A stretch of DNA of 64,000 nt from an uncultured Pelagimonas sp. (GTDB lineage Bacteria > Pseudomonadota > Alphaproteobacteria > Rhodobacterales > Rhodobacteraceae): assembly GCF_947498515.1 (NCBI RefSeq), contig NZ_CANMKO010000002.1, positions 310,001-374,000 on the forward strand. Reading direction: 5' to 3'. This document shows, one piece after another, positions 8,499 to 18,019 of this stretch (the first letter of the stretch is position 1; every line of letters starts with the position of its first letter). The translations under genes were made by a program, and so were the position numbers. The notes beneath the pieces were generated by a model that was given only the letters and a program-made list of their open reading frames with translations, did not search any database and was not told where the DNA came from.

Positions 8499-9719
8499 TC
8501 ATCCTAGCAAATCATGGGCCAACTCAAGTGCGTCAACCAATTTGTCGACCTCATCACGGGTGTTATACATCGCGAAACTCGCCCGACAGGTCGCGCTGAC
8601 GCCGAAATGATCCATCAGCGGCCCGGCACAGTGGTGCCCCGCGCGAACGGCAACACCCTTCTTGTCAAGAATCGTTGAAATGTCATGTGCATGCCCTGCC
8701 CCGTCCATAGTGAAGGAAAATATCGCCCCCTTCCCCGGAGCGTTGCCTTGCACTTGCAACCAGTTGATTCCGCCTAGTTTGGAAATCGCATAGTCACGCA
8801 GGTCCGCTTCATGTGCGGCGATGTTCTCCATGCCGACGCCCATCATGTATTCTAGCGACACCCCCATGCCGATTTGCTGAACTATACCCGGTGTGCCGGC
8901 TTCGAATTTCATCGGCGGATCATTATAGCTCACACAGTCTTTGTGAACTTCGCGGATCATATCGCCACCGCCCATAAACGGTTGCATCTCATCCATGCGG
9001 GCGCGTTTCATATAGATCGCACCCGAAGCTGACGGGCCGTATAACTTGTGACCGGTAATCGCATAGAAATCGCACCCGATATCCTCGACATTGACCGGCA
9101 TATGCACCGATCCTTGCGAGCCATCCACAAGCACAGGCACACCCTTGTCCCGCGCTGCGGCACAGATGGATTTCACATCCACCACCGTACCCAAAACATT
9201 CGACATGTGGGTAATCGCAACAAGCTTGGTTTTCGGGCCAATCGCGTCGATAACCTTTTGCGGATCAAGCCCGCCTTGATCGTCAACATCAACCCATTTC
9301 AACACCACACCTTGGCGTTCACGTAGGAAATGCCAAGGGACGATATTGGCGTGGTGTTCCATCACACTTAGGACGATCTCATCACCCGGTTCTAGGTTGG
9401 GCATTGCCCATCCATAGGCGACCATGTTGATGCCCATTGTGGTGCCGGTGGTGTACACAATCTCTTCGGGGTCAGATGCCCCAAGGAACCGGGCCACAAT
9501 CTCGCGCACGCCTTCATATTTTTCAGTCGCAAGGTTGCTAAGGTAATGTAGCCCCCGGTGAACGTTGGCATATTCCTCGGCATAGCCTTTGGTGACCGCG
9601 TCAATCACCACCTGCGGCTTTTGCGCAGAGGCACCGCTATCAAGATAGACCAAAGGTTTGCCATTCACCTCACGGCTCAGAATGGGAAAATCCGCGCGGA
9701 TTTTGGTGACGTCATACAT
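8499..9719 (-). CDS. sufS: Cysteine desulfurase SufS
   Basis: Group II cysteine desulfurase that supplies sulfane sulfur to the SufBCD scaffold. The PLP lysine is K225 in ITGHKLYGPS and the catalytic Cys is C364 in RAGHHCAGPLM, matching the E. coli SufS numbering. THMSNVLGT and VLVDGSQG are the usual cofactor-contact segments. Length 406 residues. Its ATG overlaps the upstream YIP1 gene by 8 bp, so it is the last gene of the SUF operon seen here. No sufE-type acceptor, sufT or A-type carrier follows; the next feature is tRNA-Arg. The call is firm. Confidence 0.97.
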   Translation of the reverse strand: MYDVTKIRADFPILSREVNGKPLVYLDSGASAQKPQVVIDAVTKGYAEEYANVHRGLHYLSNLATEKYEGVREIVARFLGASDPEEIVYTTGTTMGINMVAYGWAMPNLEPGDEIVLSVMEHHANIVPWHFLRERQGVVLKWVDVDDQGGLDPQKVIDAIGPKTKLVAITHMSNVLGTVVDVKSICAAARDKGVPVLVDGSQGSVHMPVNVEDIGCDFYAITGHKLYGPSASGAIYMKRARMDEMQPFMGGGDMIREVHKDCVSYNDPPMKFEAGTPGIVQQIGMGVSLEYMMGVGMENIAAHEADLRDYAISKLGGINWLQVQGNAPGKGAIFSFTMDGAGHAHDISTILDKKGVAVRAGHHCAGPLMDHFGVSATCRASFAMYNTRDEVDKLVDALELAHDLLG

Positions 9720-10293
9720 ATCCGTTAATCCCTGTAGGATCGACCCCGATCAGGGTCAGTAGGATCGACAGGGCAAAGGCCATGCCCATCAATCCAAAAA
9801 CAATTGTGCCAAGTGCCTTTAGCAAACTGCCAAAACCATGGGCTTCGTCCAAAAAGTGCAACAAGATCCAAAAGCCAATGACCGAAGTCAAAGAAACCGC
9901 CAAACCGCCTAAAAAGGCCGAGGCTGGCATTAGGATCAGCAAGGCAACCTGAACCAAGGCCCGCAAGGCTTGCAGCCAGATCACCAGAACCGCGATGTCG
10001 GCAAGGCGCGCCGTGCCGCTAAACAACCGTCCGCCCCACAAAAACGCCAGCATCGTCGCCAAAAGCGATCCGGCCTGCAAAACGCCATAGACCGACGGTT
10101 GCGCCAAAAACCACGGCAGTGGTGTCGGGTCCACCAAAACCGCGATCCCGAAGAGAAGCGTGTTTAGAACCACCACCAGTGCAAAACAGGTCAGCAGCGC
10201 CTCATTTGACAGCCGCAGACCAATCAGCCAGCGCGCCACCAATCGGGGTTCGGTGAGACTACGTAACACCAAGGTCAATGCCATTTGGCCCAT
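9712..10293 (-). CDS. YIP1 family integral membrane protein in the SUF operon
   Basis: A 193-residue hydrophobic protein with about five membrane helices, starting MGQMALTLVLRSLTEPR. It has the YIP1-domain layout: a short amphipathic N-terminus, then paired helices with FLWGGRLFSGTARLAD in between. Its ATG forms a TAATG overlap with the preceding gene, which excludes a much longer upstream reading, and its end overlaps sufS. YIP1-domain proteins have no defined biochemical role in bacteria. Conserved placement beside suf genes in Rhodobacteraceae suggests a membrane-associated accessory role, but that is inference. Confidence 0.82.
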   Translation of the reverse strand: MGQMALTLVLRSLTEPRLVARWLIGLRLSNEALLTCFALVVVLNTLLFGIAVLVDPTPLPWFLAQPSVYGVLQAGSLLATMLAFLWGGRLFSGTARLADIAVLVIWLQALRALVQVALLILMPASAFLGGLAVSLTSVIGFWILLHFLDEAHGFGSLLKALGTIVFGLMGMAFALSILLTLIGVDPTGINGYV

Positions 10294-10781
10294 TATGGAG
10301 CCCTTTTCTTGTGAACAGTGCGCAGACCTGCCAACCAAAACCACAAAAAAACCAACCAACACAAGAGCTTTACCAACTCGGCTTGTGTTCCCGGCCCAAC
10401 AAAACCAGCCACCAGCCCATAAAGCAGCAAAAGCGGACACATCGCCAGAAACGCCCAGAACAAAGCAAGACGCGACCCATACGATGTACCCTGCCCGCCG
10501 AACAACCGGGCGATCCAATGGCTGACAAAGCCAACAAAATAAAGCGCCAAAGGCAAGGCGAACACGGTGATGACAAAGGATTTGCCCATCGGTTCCAACA
10601 TCGATGTCCCGGCAAGATGCGCAGCACGCGACAGTCCGGGCCATTGGGCGATGAACATCACAAAGGCTGCGGCCATCACAAAGACGAGGGCGCGGTCTTC
10701 GCGCTCCCCAACCGCGCGTAGCCGGGCAATCACCTTGCCCGGCCCCCGGTAAGTCGCGATGATATCGCTGCTTAATGCCAT
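10293..10781 (-). CDS. YIP1-like membrane protein in the SUF operon
   Basis: A 162-residue membrane protein with roughly four helices (about residues 30-48, 66-86, 104-125 and 135-152). It opens with an Arg-rich cytoplasmic segment, RGPGKVIARLRAVGERED. General layout and pairing with the next gene suggest a second, diverged YIP1-type protein. It ends in a TAATG overlap with that gene and starts 13 bp after sufD, so it is clearly in the operon. No catalytic motif. The YIP1 assignment is weaker than for its neighbour. Confidence 0.75.
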   Translation of the reverse strand: MALSSDIIATYRGPGKVIARLRAVGEREDRALVFVMAAAFVMFIAQWPGLSRAAHLAGTSMLEPMGKSFVITVFALPLALYFVGFVSHWIARLFGGQGTSYGSRLALFWAFLAMCPLLLLYGLVAGFVGPGTQAELVKLLCWLVFLWFWLAGLRTVHKKRAP

Positions 10782-10794
10782 AACCCGGTGCGCC

Positions 10795-12075
10795 CTAGTC
10801 TTTGCGGTGCCGCGACAACCACGCCTCGGCCCGCGTCAGGATTTCCTCCTGCAGGGCTTCGTCTTCGATCTCATCCACGGCCTCGGCCAGAAAGCTCAGC
10901 ACAAGCAAATCTTGGGCGATCGAATGCGGAATGCCCCGAGATTGCAGATAGAACAGCGCGTCTTCGTCGATCGCCCCAGATGTCGAGCCATGCGAACAAG
11001 CCACATCGTCGGCATAAATCTCAAGCTCTGGCTTGGCGAGGAACTGACTATCCTCATCCAACAGCAAAGATTGCGAAATTTGGTAGCCATCGGTTTTCTG
11101 GGCATCTGGTTTCACCAGAATTTTGCCCTGAAACACCCCGGTCGCCCCGTTGCGCAGCACCTTTTTGAACACCTGACGGCTTTCGCAATTCACCGCGTCA
11201 TGGGTGATGAAAACGGTGTCATCGTGATGGAAATCACCGTCGCCCATACAGGCCCCGGCAATATGCGCCACTGCGTCGTCACCGGTCAGCTCGATCACAC
11301 ATTCGTTGCGGGTCAGCACGCCGTTCACGGTCATGGTAAAGCTTTTGAACGTGCTTTCGGTACCCAGACGTGCAAACATATGTGTCGCCGCGCGGCGTTC
11401 GTGATCGCGCCCTTGGGTGCGCACGTGATGGAACGCGCCACCATCGGCAATGTCGACCTCAAGGCACTTGTTGAAACGGGCTGCCGCCGGGCCGTTTTCC
11501 AACACGGTTAGGCTGGCTCCGCTGTCGACCTTGACCACATGATGCAAGATCGCGTCCGAGCTATCGGATTGATGCTTGTAGATCAGGTTGACGGGTTTGG
11601 ACGGGGTTTTCGTGGCGTGGATCAGCACACCGTCACTTGCAAAAGCAGTGTTCAACGCCGCCAAGGGGCGTTCAACCGGGTCTTGACCTTTTACTTCAAG
11701 AGCGCCGTACAAGTCTTTGGCCCAATGGATATCTTTTGCATCTGAGAGACGGTCAATCGTGATCCCCTCAAGGCTCAGATCGTCCGAGGCATCCGCATCA
11801 AACACACCGTCCACAAAAACGATTTTCAACCGATCCATGTCGCCAAACATCGGTGCTTCGTCGGTCTCATATACGGCGGCCTTTGGGGCAGTCGCATCAA
11901 CCAGCGTCGCGGGCTTGGTGTATTTCCAATATTCGTCGCGGGCATGGGGCAACCCCATGTTTTGCACCCGCGCCAACGCATCCTGACGCGCCGGTGTGGA
12001 CCAGCCGCCAGTGGGCAAGTCAAGCGCGTCCAAACGCGCCTGTGTTGCATCCTGTTTCACCAAAGGAGCGGCCAT
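10795..12075 (-). CDS. sufD: Fe-S cluster assembly protein SufD
   Basis: SufD of 426 residues, partner of SufB and SufC in the SufBC2D scaffold complex. The right-handed beta-helix core is recognised by FHHVRTQGRDHERRAATHMF and by the C-terminal HGSTSGAIDEDALFYLQSRG block, where SufD keeps the conserved His. It then ends in a helical segment with EEILTRAEAWL. Its ATG is joined to the sufC stop as TAATG, implying translational coupling. Order sufC-sufD agrees with the usual operon. Confidence 0.95.
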   Translation of the reverse strand: MAAPLVKQDATQARLDALDLPTGGWSTPARQDALARVQNMGLPHARDEYWKYTKPATLVDATAPKAAVYETDEAPMFGDMDRLKIVFVDGVFDADASDDLSLEGITIDRLSDAKDIHWAKDLYGALEVKGQDPVERPLAALNTAFASDGVLIHATKTPSKPVNLIYKHQSDSSDAILHHVVKVDSGASLTVLENGPAAARFNKCLEVDIADGGAFHHVRTQGRDHERRAATHMFARLGTESTFKSFTMTVNGVLTRNECVIELTGDDAVAHIAGACMGDGDFHHDDTVFITHDAVNCESRQVFKKVLRNGATGVFQGKILVKPDAQKTDGYQISQSLLLDEDSQFLAKPELEIYADDVACSHGSTSGAIDEDALFYLQSRGIPHSIAQDLLVLSFLAEAVDEIEDEALQEEILTRAEAWLSRHRKD

Positions 12076-12830
12076 TATGCGATCTCCGCAAGAATGTCAG
12101 CGTAGCCGTTCTTTTCAACTTCCAGCGCCAGCTCGGGACCGCCGGTTTTGACGATACGACCGGCCGCCATGATGTGAACGACATCGGGTTTGATGTGATC
12201 CAAAAGACGCTGGTAGTGGGTGATGACAAGAAAACCACGGCCTTCGTCACGCAGAGCATTCACCCCTTCAGCGACCAGCTTCATCGCGTCAACATCAAGA
12301 CCGGAATCGGTTTCGTCCAAGATGCACATCTTGGGCTCAAGCATCGCCATCTGAAGGATTTCGTTGCGCTTTTTCTCACCACCAGAAAAGCCAACGTTGA
12401 CCGGGCGTTTGAGCATATCTGCGTCAATTTTGAGGTCTTTGGCCTTGGCGCGCACCAGCTTGAGGAAGTCAGCGGCTGACATTTCCTCTTCACCGCGGGC
12501 TTTGCGCTGCGAATTCACCGCCGTGCGCAAGAAGGTCATGTTGCCCACACCGGGGATTTCAACCGGGTATTGGAATGCTAGGAAAAGGCCCGCTGCTGCG
12601 CGCTCTTCCGCTTCCATGTCCAAAAGGTCTTCGCCCGCCAAAGTGGCGTCGCCACCGGTGACTTCGTAGCCGCCCTTGCCGGACAACACATAAGACAAGG
12701 TCGACTTGCCAGAGCCATTCGGCCCCATGATCGCGTGCACCTTGCCCGCCTCAACGGTCAGGTCGACACCTTTGAGGATTTGCTTATCCTCTTCTTCCAA
12801 TTTCACCTGCAGGTTCTTGATTTCCAGCAT
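12075..12830 (-). CDS. sufC: Fe-S cluster assembly ATPase SufC
   Basis: ABC-type ATPase of 251 residues that energises the SufBC2D scaffold; soluble, not a transporter. Walker A is MGPNGSGKSTLSYVL (about residues 36-50). The ABC signature is the SufC-specific FSGGEKKRNEILQM, and Walker B is CILDETDSGLDVDAM, followed by the switch His in VITHYQRLL. AAGGA lies upstream of the ATG. The gap to the methyltransferase-like gene upstream is 22 bp, and the stop overlaps the sufD start. Confidence 0.97.
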   Translation of the reverse strand: MLEIKNLQVKLEEEDKQILKGVDLTVEAGKVHAIMGPNGSGKSTLSYVLSGKGGYEVTGGDATLAGEDLLDMEAEERAAAGLFLAFQYPVEIPGVGNMTFLRTAVNSQRKARGEEEMSAADFLKLVRAKAKDLKIDADMLKRPVNVGFSGGEKKRNEILQMAMLEPKMCILDETDSGLDVDAMKLVAEGVNALRDEGRGFLVITHYQRLLDHIKPDVVHIMAAGRIVKTGGPELALEVEKNGYADILAEIA

Positions 12831-12852
12831 GTTTTATCCTTCCTCAGCAGCC

Positions 12853-13449
12853 CTAGGGGTTCTGCAAAAACTTGACCACCTGGAACAGTTTTTCCGGTGG
12901 AATGGCCATGGGCGTGACGCGAAAATGCGCCATGCGCCCGGTGATTTGCGGGGGGCCGAGGTAGTCCTCGACCTTGTGATAATGCTTGCGACCAGCGTAA
13001 TCATCAAAGAACAGGTCAACCGGTTTGGTTGACAAAAAGGCAGTGGCCAAGGCACAGGCCTGACGAAAGCGGCCATCGACCAGCACAACATCGGGTTGAA
13101 CGAAATCGCGGCGACGCCACACGTCGAGCGCATATTTGGGATAGGCACGCCAATGGGCGTCATCCACCGGATGCCCCCATTCCTTGGTCGGGCCAATATC
13201 GACCCAAATCATCTCGACTTGGGTTCCAACCACCGGTGGATTAGCAGCCAAGTAACCTTTCATCATTTCGGTCCAATCCTGCGCGGATTCGACCGAAAAC
13301 ACCCGCTTCCCGGGCAGTTCGGACGCCATGACGGTACTACCGCCCGAGCCGTATTCTAAGATGACTTCAGCGCCCTTATAGGCGTGAGATAAAAGCGCCG
13401 CCTCCGCAGCGGGCAAGGTCAGCTCCGGTCGTGGGATCACATCAGTCAT
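12853..13449 (-). CDS. Class I SAM-methyltransferase-like protein of unknown target, in SUF operon
   Basis: A 198-residue protein starting MTDVIPRPELTLPAAEAALL. A Rossmann-type opening, EVILEYGSGGSTVMASEL (about residues 28-45), resembles the SAM-binding glycine loop. VFSVESAQDW follows as the second strand, then PDVVLVDGRFRQACAL in the place of the motif IV Asp. It is therefore a methyltransferase-like fold, but it lacks a recognised substrate domain and may not bind SAM. It lies 22 bp before sufC. The longer start at 13494 has no ribosome site, while ATG 13449 follows GGGGGCG. No function is established. Confidence 0.75.
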   Translation of the reverse strand: MTDVIPRPELTLPAAEAALLSHAYKGAEVILEYGSGGSTVMASELPGKRVFSVESAQDWTEMMKGYLAANPPVVGTQVEMIWVDIGPTKEWGHPVDDAHWRAYPKYALDVWRRRDFVQPDVVLVDGRFRQACALATAFLSTKPVDLFFDDYAGRKHYHKVEDYLGPPQITGRMAHFRVTPMAIPPEKLFQVVKFLQNP

Positions 13450-13537
13450 AGCGCCCCCGTCAACCAAGGGGTTTCCCGCCCAAGTTGGGAGCAAGGCACC
13501 ACGGACTGCCAGAATATGTTAGGGAAAAGCGTCACGT

Positions 13538-13849
13538 TTAACCCAATACCACCGCTGTTCCGCTGGCTGAGACCATCAGCATATTGTTGATCACCTCGTA
13601 GTCGAGATCGACGCCGACGACGGCCGTGGCCCCGAGGGCGGCGGCGCGTTCTTCCAACTCTCGCAGAGCGGTTTCGCGGGCCTCGCCTAGTTTGGCCTCA
13701 TAGGCACCAGAGCGGCCCCCGATGATGTCGGTGATACCGGCAAAAATATCGCGAAACACGTTGGCTCCAAGGATAGCTTCGCCGGTGACAATACCTTTGT
13801 ATTCAGCGACTTGATAACCTTCGACACTTGGCGTGGTGGTGACGATCAT
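13538..13849 (-). CDS. YbjQ/UPF0145 family protein
   Basis: A 103-residue small protein of the YbjQ (heavy-metal-binding-domain-like) family. Characteristic pieces are [20 protein letters not shown] at the N-terminus, the central [19 protein letters not shown] helix and the C-terminal [12 protein letters not shown] then [11 protein letters not shown] strands. These proteins form pentamers in crystal structures; a metal-binding role has been suggested but not shown. Its ATG overlaps the stop of the FkbM-type gene upstream (ATGA). Confidence 0.88.
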   Translation of the reverse strand: MIVTTTPSVEGYQVAEYKGIVTGEAILGANVFRDIFAGITDIIGGRSGAYEAKLGEARETALRELEERAAALGATAVVGVDLDYEVINNMLMVSASGTAVVLG

Positions 13850-14643
13850 GCGTTCTCTCCGACATATTTCATAAAGAAATTCATGTTGGCCCCATAGTGG
13901 CGGACCTCAAACACCGATTGATAGCCGCGCTTGGAACACCAGCTTTGGAAAGCCTCGGCATTGGCGTCATCAACTTCGATAAACAGCAATGGTTTACAGC
14001 GTTCAACCGTCGCCTCAAGCCCGGTCAAGACTTCCATCTCCATGCCTTCGACGTCGATCTTGATCAGATCGAACTGCTCCTCTTCAAAGAGCATATCCCC
14101 GGCATGAACCTCTAGGTCTCCGTCCCGCCCGCGCAACATCTTAGTCCCGCCAAGGTTGCGGTCGTGGCGTTTCATAAACAGCCCGGCTTCGCTTTCTGCC
14201 CCAAGGCCAACGCCTAGCGCGTCCATGCGGATCACATCCGTCAGGTTGTTCAGAACGATATTGGCCACCAGTGGCGCAAGCGCCAGCGGGTTCGGCTCAA
14301 CCACAATCACGCTGGCCGCGTCACATTGCGTGGCGAAATAGATAGCGTGATTGCCGACATTGGCCCCCACGTCCAAGACACGCGGCGCTTTGGGAAGATG
14401 TTCGGCCACCTTGGCCAAATCCTCGGCCTCAAAGAAAGCGCCCTTGCGTTGCGCCTTTTGCACCGGGTCGCGGTCAAAATTCGAACAAAACGTCAGATCA
14501 TGGCCACCGATGCGCAAACGCGTGATGTGGAACGGTGGGAATACCAATGGCGCACCACTGTCCAACGCCTCAAGCGCCGCGCCGAGGTCGAAATAATCGG
14601 CCCCCGTGCTTTCGGGGGCTGGAATGTTGATGGTGCCACTCAT
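13846..14643 (-). CDS. FkbM family SAM-dependent methyltransferase
   Basis: A 265-residue class I methyltransferase. The SAM-binding core is clear: [17 protein letters not shown] (about residues 89-105), the acidic strand end in [11 protein letters not shown] and [19 protein letters not shown], the hallmark of the FkbM domain (about residues 193-211). [14 protein letters not shown] is the last strand. FkbM enzymes mostly O-methylate sugars or polyketides; the substrate here is unknown. Its presence inside a SUF operon is unusual. An AGGAACG site precedes the ATG, and the stop overlaps ybjQ. Confidence 0.87.
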   Translation of the reverse strand: MSGTINIPAPESTGADYFDLGAALEALDSGAPLVFPPFHITRLRIGGHDLTFCSNFDRDPVQKAQRKGAFFEAEDLAKVAEHLPKAPRVLDVGANVGNHAIYFATQCDAASVIVVEPNPLALAPLVANIVLNNLTDVIRMDALGVGLGAESEAGLFMKRHDRNLGGTKMLRGRDGDLEVHAGDMLFEEEQFDLIKIDVEGMEMEVLTGLEATVERCKPLLFIEVDDANAEAFQSWCSKRGYQSVFEVRHYGANMNFFMKYVGENA

Positions 14644-14658
14644 ACCGCGTTCCTAAAC

Positions 14659-14862
14659 TTACTTGCGCCAACCGAACCGGTCGGCCAGATGGGTCACACC
14701 CTTGGCCAGAAAGATTCCGGAAATCACCCCCCCGGCGACGGCGAAAACAGGGTTGAAATGATCGGTGCCATAACGCGCCCAGAACATGCCAATCGCCCCG
14801 CCCAGAACCGGCAAGCCATAAGGCAGGAAATCCCAGATACCGCCTTTGTTGAAATCGGACAT
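14659..14862 (-). CDS. Small two-helix membrane protein, unknown function
   Basis: A 67-residue protein starting MSDFNKGGIWDFLPYG. It has two hydrophobic stretches, about residues 14-29 and 37-53, the second rich in glycine (AVAGGVISGIFLAKG). The start at 14862 is chosen because AAAGGA lies 8 nt upstream; an ATG two codons earlier is too close to that site. It sits 15 bp before the FkbM gene. I do not recognise the family. Confidence 0.65.
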   Translation of the reverse strand: MSDFNKGGIWDFLPYGLPVLGGAIGMFWARYGTDHFNPVFAVAGGVISGIFLAKGVTHLADRFGWRK

Positions 14863-14877
14863 CGCCATCTTCCTTTC

Positions 14878-15060
14878 TTAACTCTCGCCGCGCCATTTCT
14901 GGACCAGTTGCGCGATCGTGCTTCCCAAGAACCCCGAGATAAACGAAATCACCACCACCGCCGTCATCGACAATTGCACCGCCACTTGGCTCACCATCAC
15001 CGAAAACCCAGCGCAAAAGATGCCGGTTAGAATCGCGGTGGTGAGCAGGGTTTTCAGCAT
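14878..15060 (-). CDS. Small two-helix membrane protein, unknown function
   Basis: A 60-residue hydrophobic protein. Helix one (about residues 5-25) and helix two (about residues 33-50, ending FISGFLGSTIAQLVQ) are followed by a basic tail, KWRGES. A GGATCAC stretch is the only possible ribosome site. It lies 15 bp upstream of the next small membrane gene and has the same strand and GC content as the operon. No family recognised; co-location suggests it acts with its small neighbours. Confidence 0.55.
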   Translation of the reverse strand: MLKTLLTTAILTGIFCAGFSVMVSQVAVQLSMTAVVVISFISGFLGSTIAQLVQKWRGES

Positions 15061-15088
15061 GTGATCCAGTCTCTATTTCTCCGCTCGG

Positions 15089-15367
15089 TCATGTGGCCAT
15101 ACTCGTGCTTATCGCAATGGTGAACAAAACCGCGCTCATGAAGCAAATTGCTCCTGGTCTTTTGCTGGCCTCCCAGCGGCGGTCTAACCACGTCCCTTGA
15201 ACATCCGGATTCTGAAGTGTGCTCGTGAAATCCCACACATACCAAAAAGCAGGAAAGGCAAAGGCGAGCAGAACCACATCACCGTAGGGAGCACGACCAT
15301 AGGCAACAATCAAACTGACCAGTAAACCAATGCAAATTGCGATCATGTATGACATGAAGTTGCCCAT
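15089..15367 (-). CDS. Small membrane protein, unknown function
   Basis: A 92-residue protein with three hydrophobic segments (about residues 4-22, 30-47 and 74-90). A soluble loop between the last two contains TLQNPDVQGTWLDRRWEAS. AAAGGG lies 8 nt before the ATG. It begins 24 bp after the sufB stop, so it is in the SUF transcript. The amino-acid make-up is plausible for an inner-membrane protein but I do not recognise it. It is the first of the genes placed between sufB and sufC. Confidence 0.6.
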   Translation of the reverse strand: MGNFMSYMIAICIGLLVSLIVAYGRAPYGDVVLLAFAFPAFWYVWDFTSTLQNPDVQGTWLDRRWEASKRPGAICFMSAVLFTIAISTSMAT

Positions 15368-15391
15368 GCGACGCGCCCTTTCCGAAGCGAC

Positions 15392-16912
15392 TTACCCCAC
15401 CGACCCTTCAAGGGAAATCGCCACCAACTGCTGAGCTTCCATCGCGAATTCCATCGGCAGCGCTTGCAGCACTTCCTTGCAGAACCCGTTCACAACCAAG
15501 GCCACCGCCTCTTCTTCGTCCATGCCGCGCTGGCGGCAATAGAACAGCTGGTCGTCATCCACCTTGGATGTGGTCGCCTCGTGCTCAACCCGTGACGAGT
15601 TGTTCTTGACCTCAATATAAGGCACCGTGTGCGCCCCACATTTGTCGCCAATCAACAGGCTGTCACATTGGGTATAGTTGCGCGATTCCTTGGCCTTAGG
15701 GTGCATCGACACAAGGCCACGATAGGTATTCTGAGCAACGCCAGCAGAAATCCCCTTGGAGACGATCCGCGATTTGGTGTTCTTGCCCAAATGCACCATC
15801 TTGGTGCCGGTATCGGCTTGCTGATGGTTGTTCGCGATGGCGATGGAATAGAACTCGCCCTGCGATTCTTCACCGCGCAAAATGCACGACGGGTATTTCC
15901 ATGTCACGGCCGAGCCGGTCTCAACCTGCGTCCACATCACTTTGGAACGATCACCGCGGCAATCGGCACGTTTGGTCACAAAGTTATAGATGCCACCGCG
16001 GCCCTCTTCGTCACCGGGATACCAGTTTTGAACGGTCGAGTATTTCACTTCGGCGTCTTCTTCGATGATGATCTCAACCACAGCGGCGTGCAGCTGGGCT
16101 GTGTCACGCTGAGGCGCAGTACAACCTTCGAGATAGCTCACGTATGACCCCTTGTCGGCGATGATCAATGTGCGTTCGAACTGGCCGGTGTTTTCGGCGT
16201 TGATACGGAAATAGGTCGACAATTCCATCGGGCAGCGCACGCCCGGCGGCACGTAAACAAACGACCCATCCGAGAACACCGCGCTGTTGAGCGTCGCATA
16301 GAAGTTATCCGAAACCGGCACAACGGTGCCGAGGTATTTCTTGACTAGCTCAGGATGCTCGCGAATTGCCTCGGAGATCGAACAGAAGATCACGCCAGCT
16401 TTCTTCAGCTCGGCCTGAAAGGTTGTGCCGACGGAGACGGAATCAAACACCGCATCGACAGCAACCTTGCGGCCCTCGGCGGGCATGTCTTCGGCCCCTT
16501 CAACCCCGGCCAAAATCATCTGTTCCTTAAGCGGAATGCCGAGTTTCTTGTAGGTTTCCAAAAGCTTGGGGTCGACATCATCAATCGACTTGGGCTTTTC
16601 GGCCATACTTTTGGGGCGGGCATAGTAATAAATGTCCTGAAAGTTGATCTCAGGATACTGAACCATTGCCCAATCCGGCTCGACAAGCTTTTCCCAACGC
16701 GAAAACGCTTGCAGACGCCATTCGGTCATCCACTCGGGTTCGTCGTTCTTTTCGGAAATCAGACGCACGATATCGGGGTTCACGCCTTTGGGGGCGTATT
16801 CCATCTCGATCTCGGTGTCCCAGCCATATTTGTAGGTGCTGACAGCCGCGACGGCGTCCACAGTTTCCTGATCAACGCCTTCCTTGACGACCACGTCTTC
16901 TTTAGCTGTCAT
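15392..16912 (-). CDS. sufB: Fe-S cluster assembly protein SufB
   Basis: SufB of 506 residues, the scaffold subunit that receives sulfur and iron. Recognised by [17 protein letters not shown], the [20 protein letters not shown] segment, [21 protein letters not shown] and the C-terminal [20 protein letters not shown] with the functional Cys. The start at MTAKEDVVV is fixed by AAAGGA six nt upstream; an ATG six codons earlier overlaps the stop of the desulfurase gene. It follows that gene directly, consistent with the operon order iscR-desulfurase-sufB. Confidence 0.97.
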   Translation of the reverse strand: MTAKEDVVVKEGVDQETVDAVAAVSTYKYGWDTEIEMEYAPKGVNPDIVRLISEKNDEPEWMTEWRLQAFSRWEKLVEPDWAMVQYPEINFQDIYYYARPKSMAEKPKSIDDVDPKLLETYKKLGIPLKEQMILAGVEGAEDMPAEGRKVAVDAVFDSVSVGTTFQAELKKAGVIFCSISEAIREHPELVKKYLGTVVPVSDNFYATLNSAVFSDGSFVYVPPGVRCPMELSTYFRINAENTGQFERTLIIADKGSYVSYLEGCTAPQRDTAQLHAAVVEIIIEEDAEVKYSTVQNWYPGDEEGRGGIYNFVTKRADCRGDRSKVMWTQVETGSAVTWKYPSCILRGEESQGEFYSIAIANNHQQADTGTKMVHLGKNTKSRIVSKGISAGVAQNTYRGLVSMHPKAKESRNYTQCDSLLIGDKCGAHTVPYIEVKNNSSRVEHEATTSKVDDDQLFYCRQRGMDEEEAVALVVNGFCKEVLQALPMEFAMEAQQLVAISLEGSVG

Positions 16913-16926
16913 CTCATGTCCTTTTC

Positions 16927-17970
16927 TCATGCGGCCCGTTCGCAGTGCCGCTTATATGCCTTGAGCCACGCTTCTGCGAAACGCGTCACATCTTCCTTCG
17001 AGGTGGTGGGCCCGATGCTCACCCGGATCGCCGATTGGGCAACCCTCTCGTCATATCCCATCGCGGTCAGCACCCGGCTGGCCCGCACTTTGCCGCTTGA
17101 ACAGGCGCTGCCTGCACTTATGGCAAATCCCGCCAGATCCATCTGCATCACCTGCGTTTCGCCCTTCCAACCGGGAACAGCAAAACAAGAGGTATTAGGC
17201 AGACGAGTCGCGGATTTCCCGACAAAAATAGTCTCTTTCGTACCAGCCGCAATAGTTGATTCTAGAATGTTTCTAATTTCTTCAACCTTGGTCCAACAAC
17301 CCGCGTCTAAATCTCGGGCCGCCGCCTCGGCCGCCGCGCCAAAGCCGGCGATGCCAATGACATTCTCTGTTCCGGCGCGTCGTCCCATTTCCTGACCGCC
17401 GCCTTTAAGCTGTGCCGCTAGGTCGGTGCCGCGCTTGATCACCAATGCACCAATGCCTTTGGGGCCGCCAAGCTTGTGCGCCGAGATCAAAGCCATCTCG
17501 CACCCGAGCCAATTGAACGCCACTGGAATCTTGCCAAAGGCCTGTGTCGCATCGACTACGGCCAACCCCGAAGGCAAATCCTGAACCACCCCGGTTTCGG
17601 AATTGGCCAATTGCAACGCGGTCCGCCCCGGTTCCGACACCGTCACACGCCCGTTTTGATCAACATCCAAAACAGGATCAATCCACGCGCCGACCGCATC
17701 ATGTTCTATATCCGCGCCAACCAAGTCGCGCCCAGCACAGGCCAAGGCCGCCGCCTCGGTCGCGCTTGAGACGAACACCACATCCGCGCCATCCGCGCCA
17801 AAGGCACTGGCCACTTGCGCTCGGGCGCGCTCAACCACGGCTTTGGCTTTGCGACCCTCACCGTGAACCGATGACGGATTGCCAACCACATCCATCGCCG
17901 CAGCCATCGCAGCGCGCGCTTCCTCACACAGAGGCGTCGTGGCATTCCAATCCAAGTAACAACGGTCCAA
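16927..17970 (-). CDS. Cysteine desulfurase, NifS/IscS-like, probable TTG start
   Basis: Group I PLP desulfurase of about 347 residues. [10 protein letters not shown] is the N-terminal signature. [12 protein letters not shown] holds the PLP lysine, and [11 protein letters not shown] holds the catalytic Cys on the mobile loop. TTG 17970 gives (M)[13 protein letters not shown], as the family begins; a TTG at 18021 would translate a repeated intergenic element. It sits between iscR and sufB, the usual Rhodobacteraceae position, giving the operon a second desulfurase beside SufS. The stretch 17200-17290 is clearly more AT-rich than its surroundings. Confidence 0.88.
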   Translation of the reverse strand: MDRCYLDWNATTPLCEEARAAMAAAMDVVGNPSSVHGEGRKAKAVVERARAQVASAFGADGADVVFVSSATEAAALACAGRDLVGADIEHDAVGAWIDPVLDVDQNGRVTVSEPGRTALQLANSETGVVQDLPSGLAVVDATQAFGKIPVAFNWLGCEMALISAHKLGGPKGIGALVIKRGTDLAAQLKGGGQEMGRRAGTENVIGIAGFGAAAEAAARDLDAGCWTKVEEIRNILESTIAAGTKETIFVGKSATRLPNTSCFAVPGWKGETQVMQMDLAGFAISAGSACSSGKVRASRVLTAMGYDERVAQSAIRVSIGPTTSKEDVTRFAEAWLKAYKRHCERAA

Positions 17971-17986
17971 GGTGTTTTCTTTCCCT

Positions 17987-18019
17987 AAATATCCCGGGGT
18001 GAATTGGCCCTTAGGGCCC
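17987..18019 (-). repeat. Intergenic repeat: GGCCC hairpin plus CCGGGATATTT tail (copy 1)
   Basis: On the minus strand a GGCCC/GGGCC hairpin is followed by TTCACCCCGGGATATTT and an A-rich GGGAAAGAA. The same arrangement occurs on the plus strand at 35793-35836. Here it lies between iscR and the desulfurase gene. Confidence 0.6.

Noticed and set aside
9712-10644. A 310-residue membrane protein reading
   Set aside because: Its first 117 residues overlap a better-supported gene in another frame; the TAATG junction at 10293 marks the true start.
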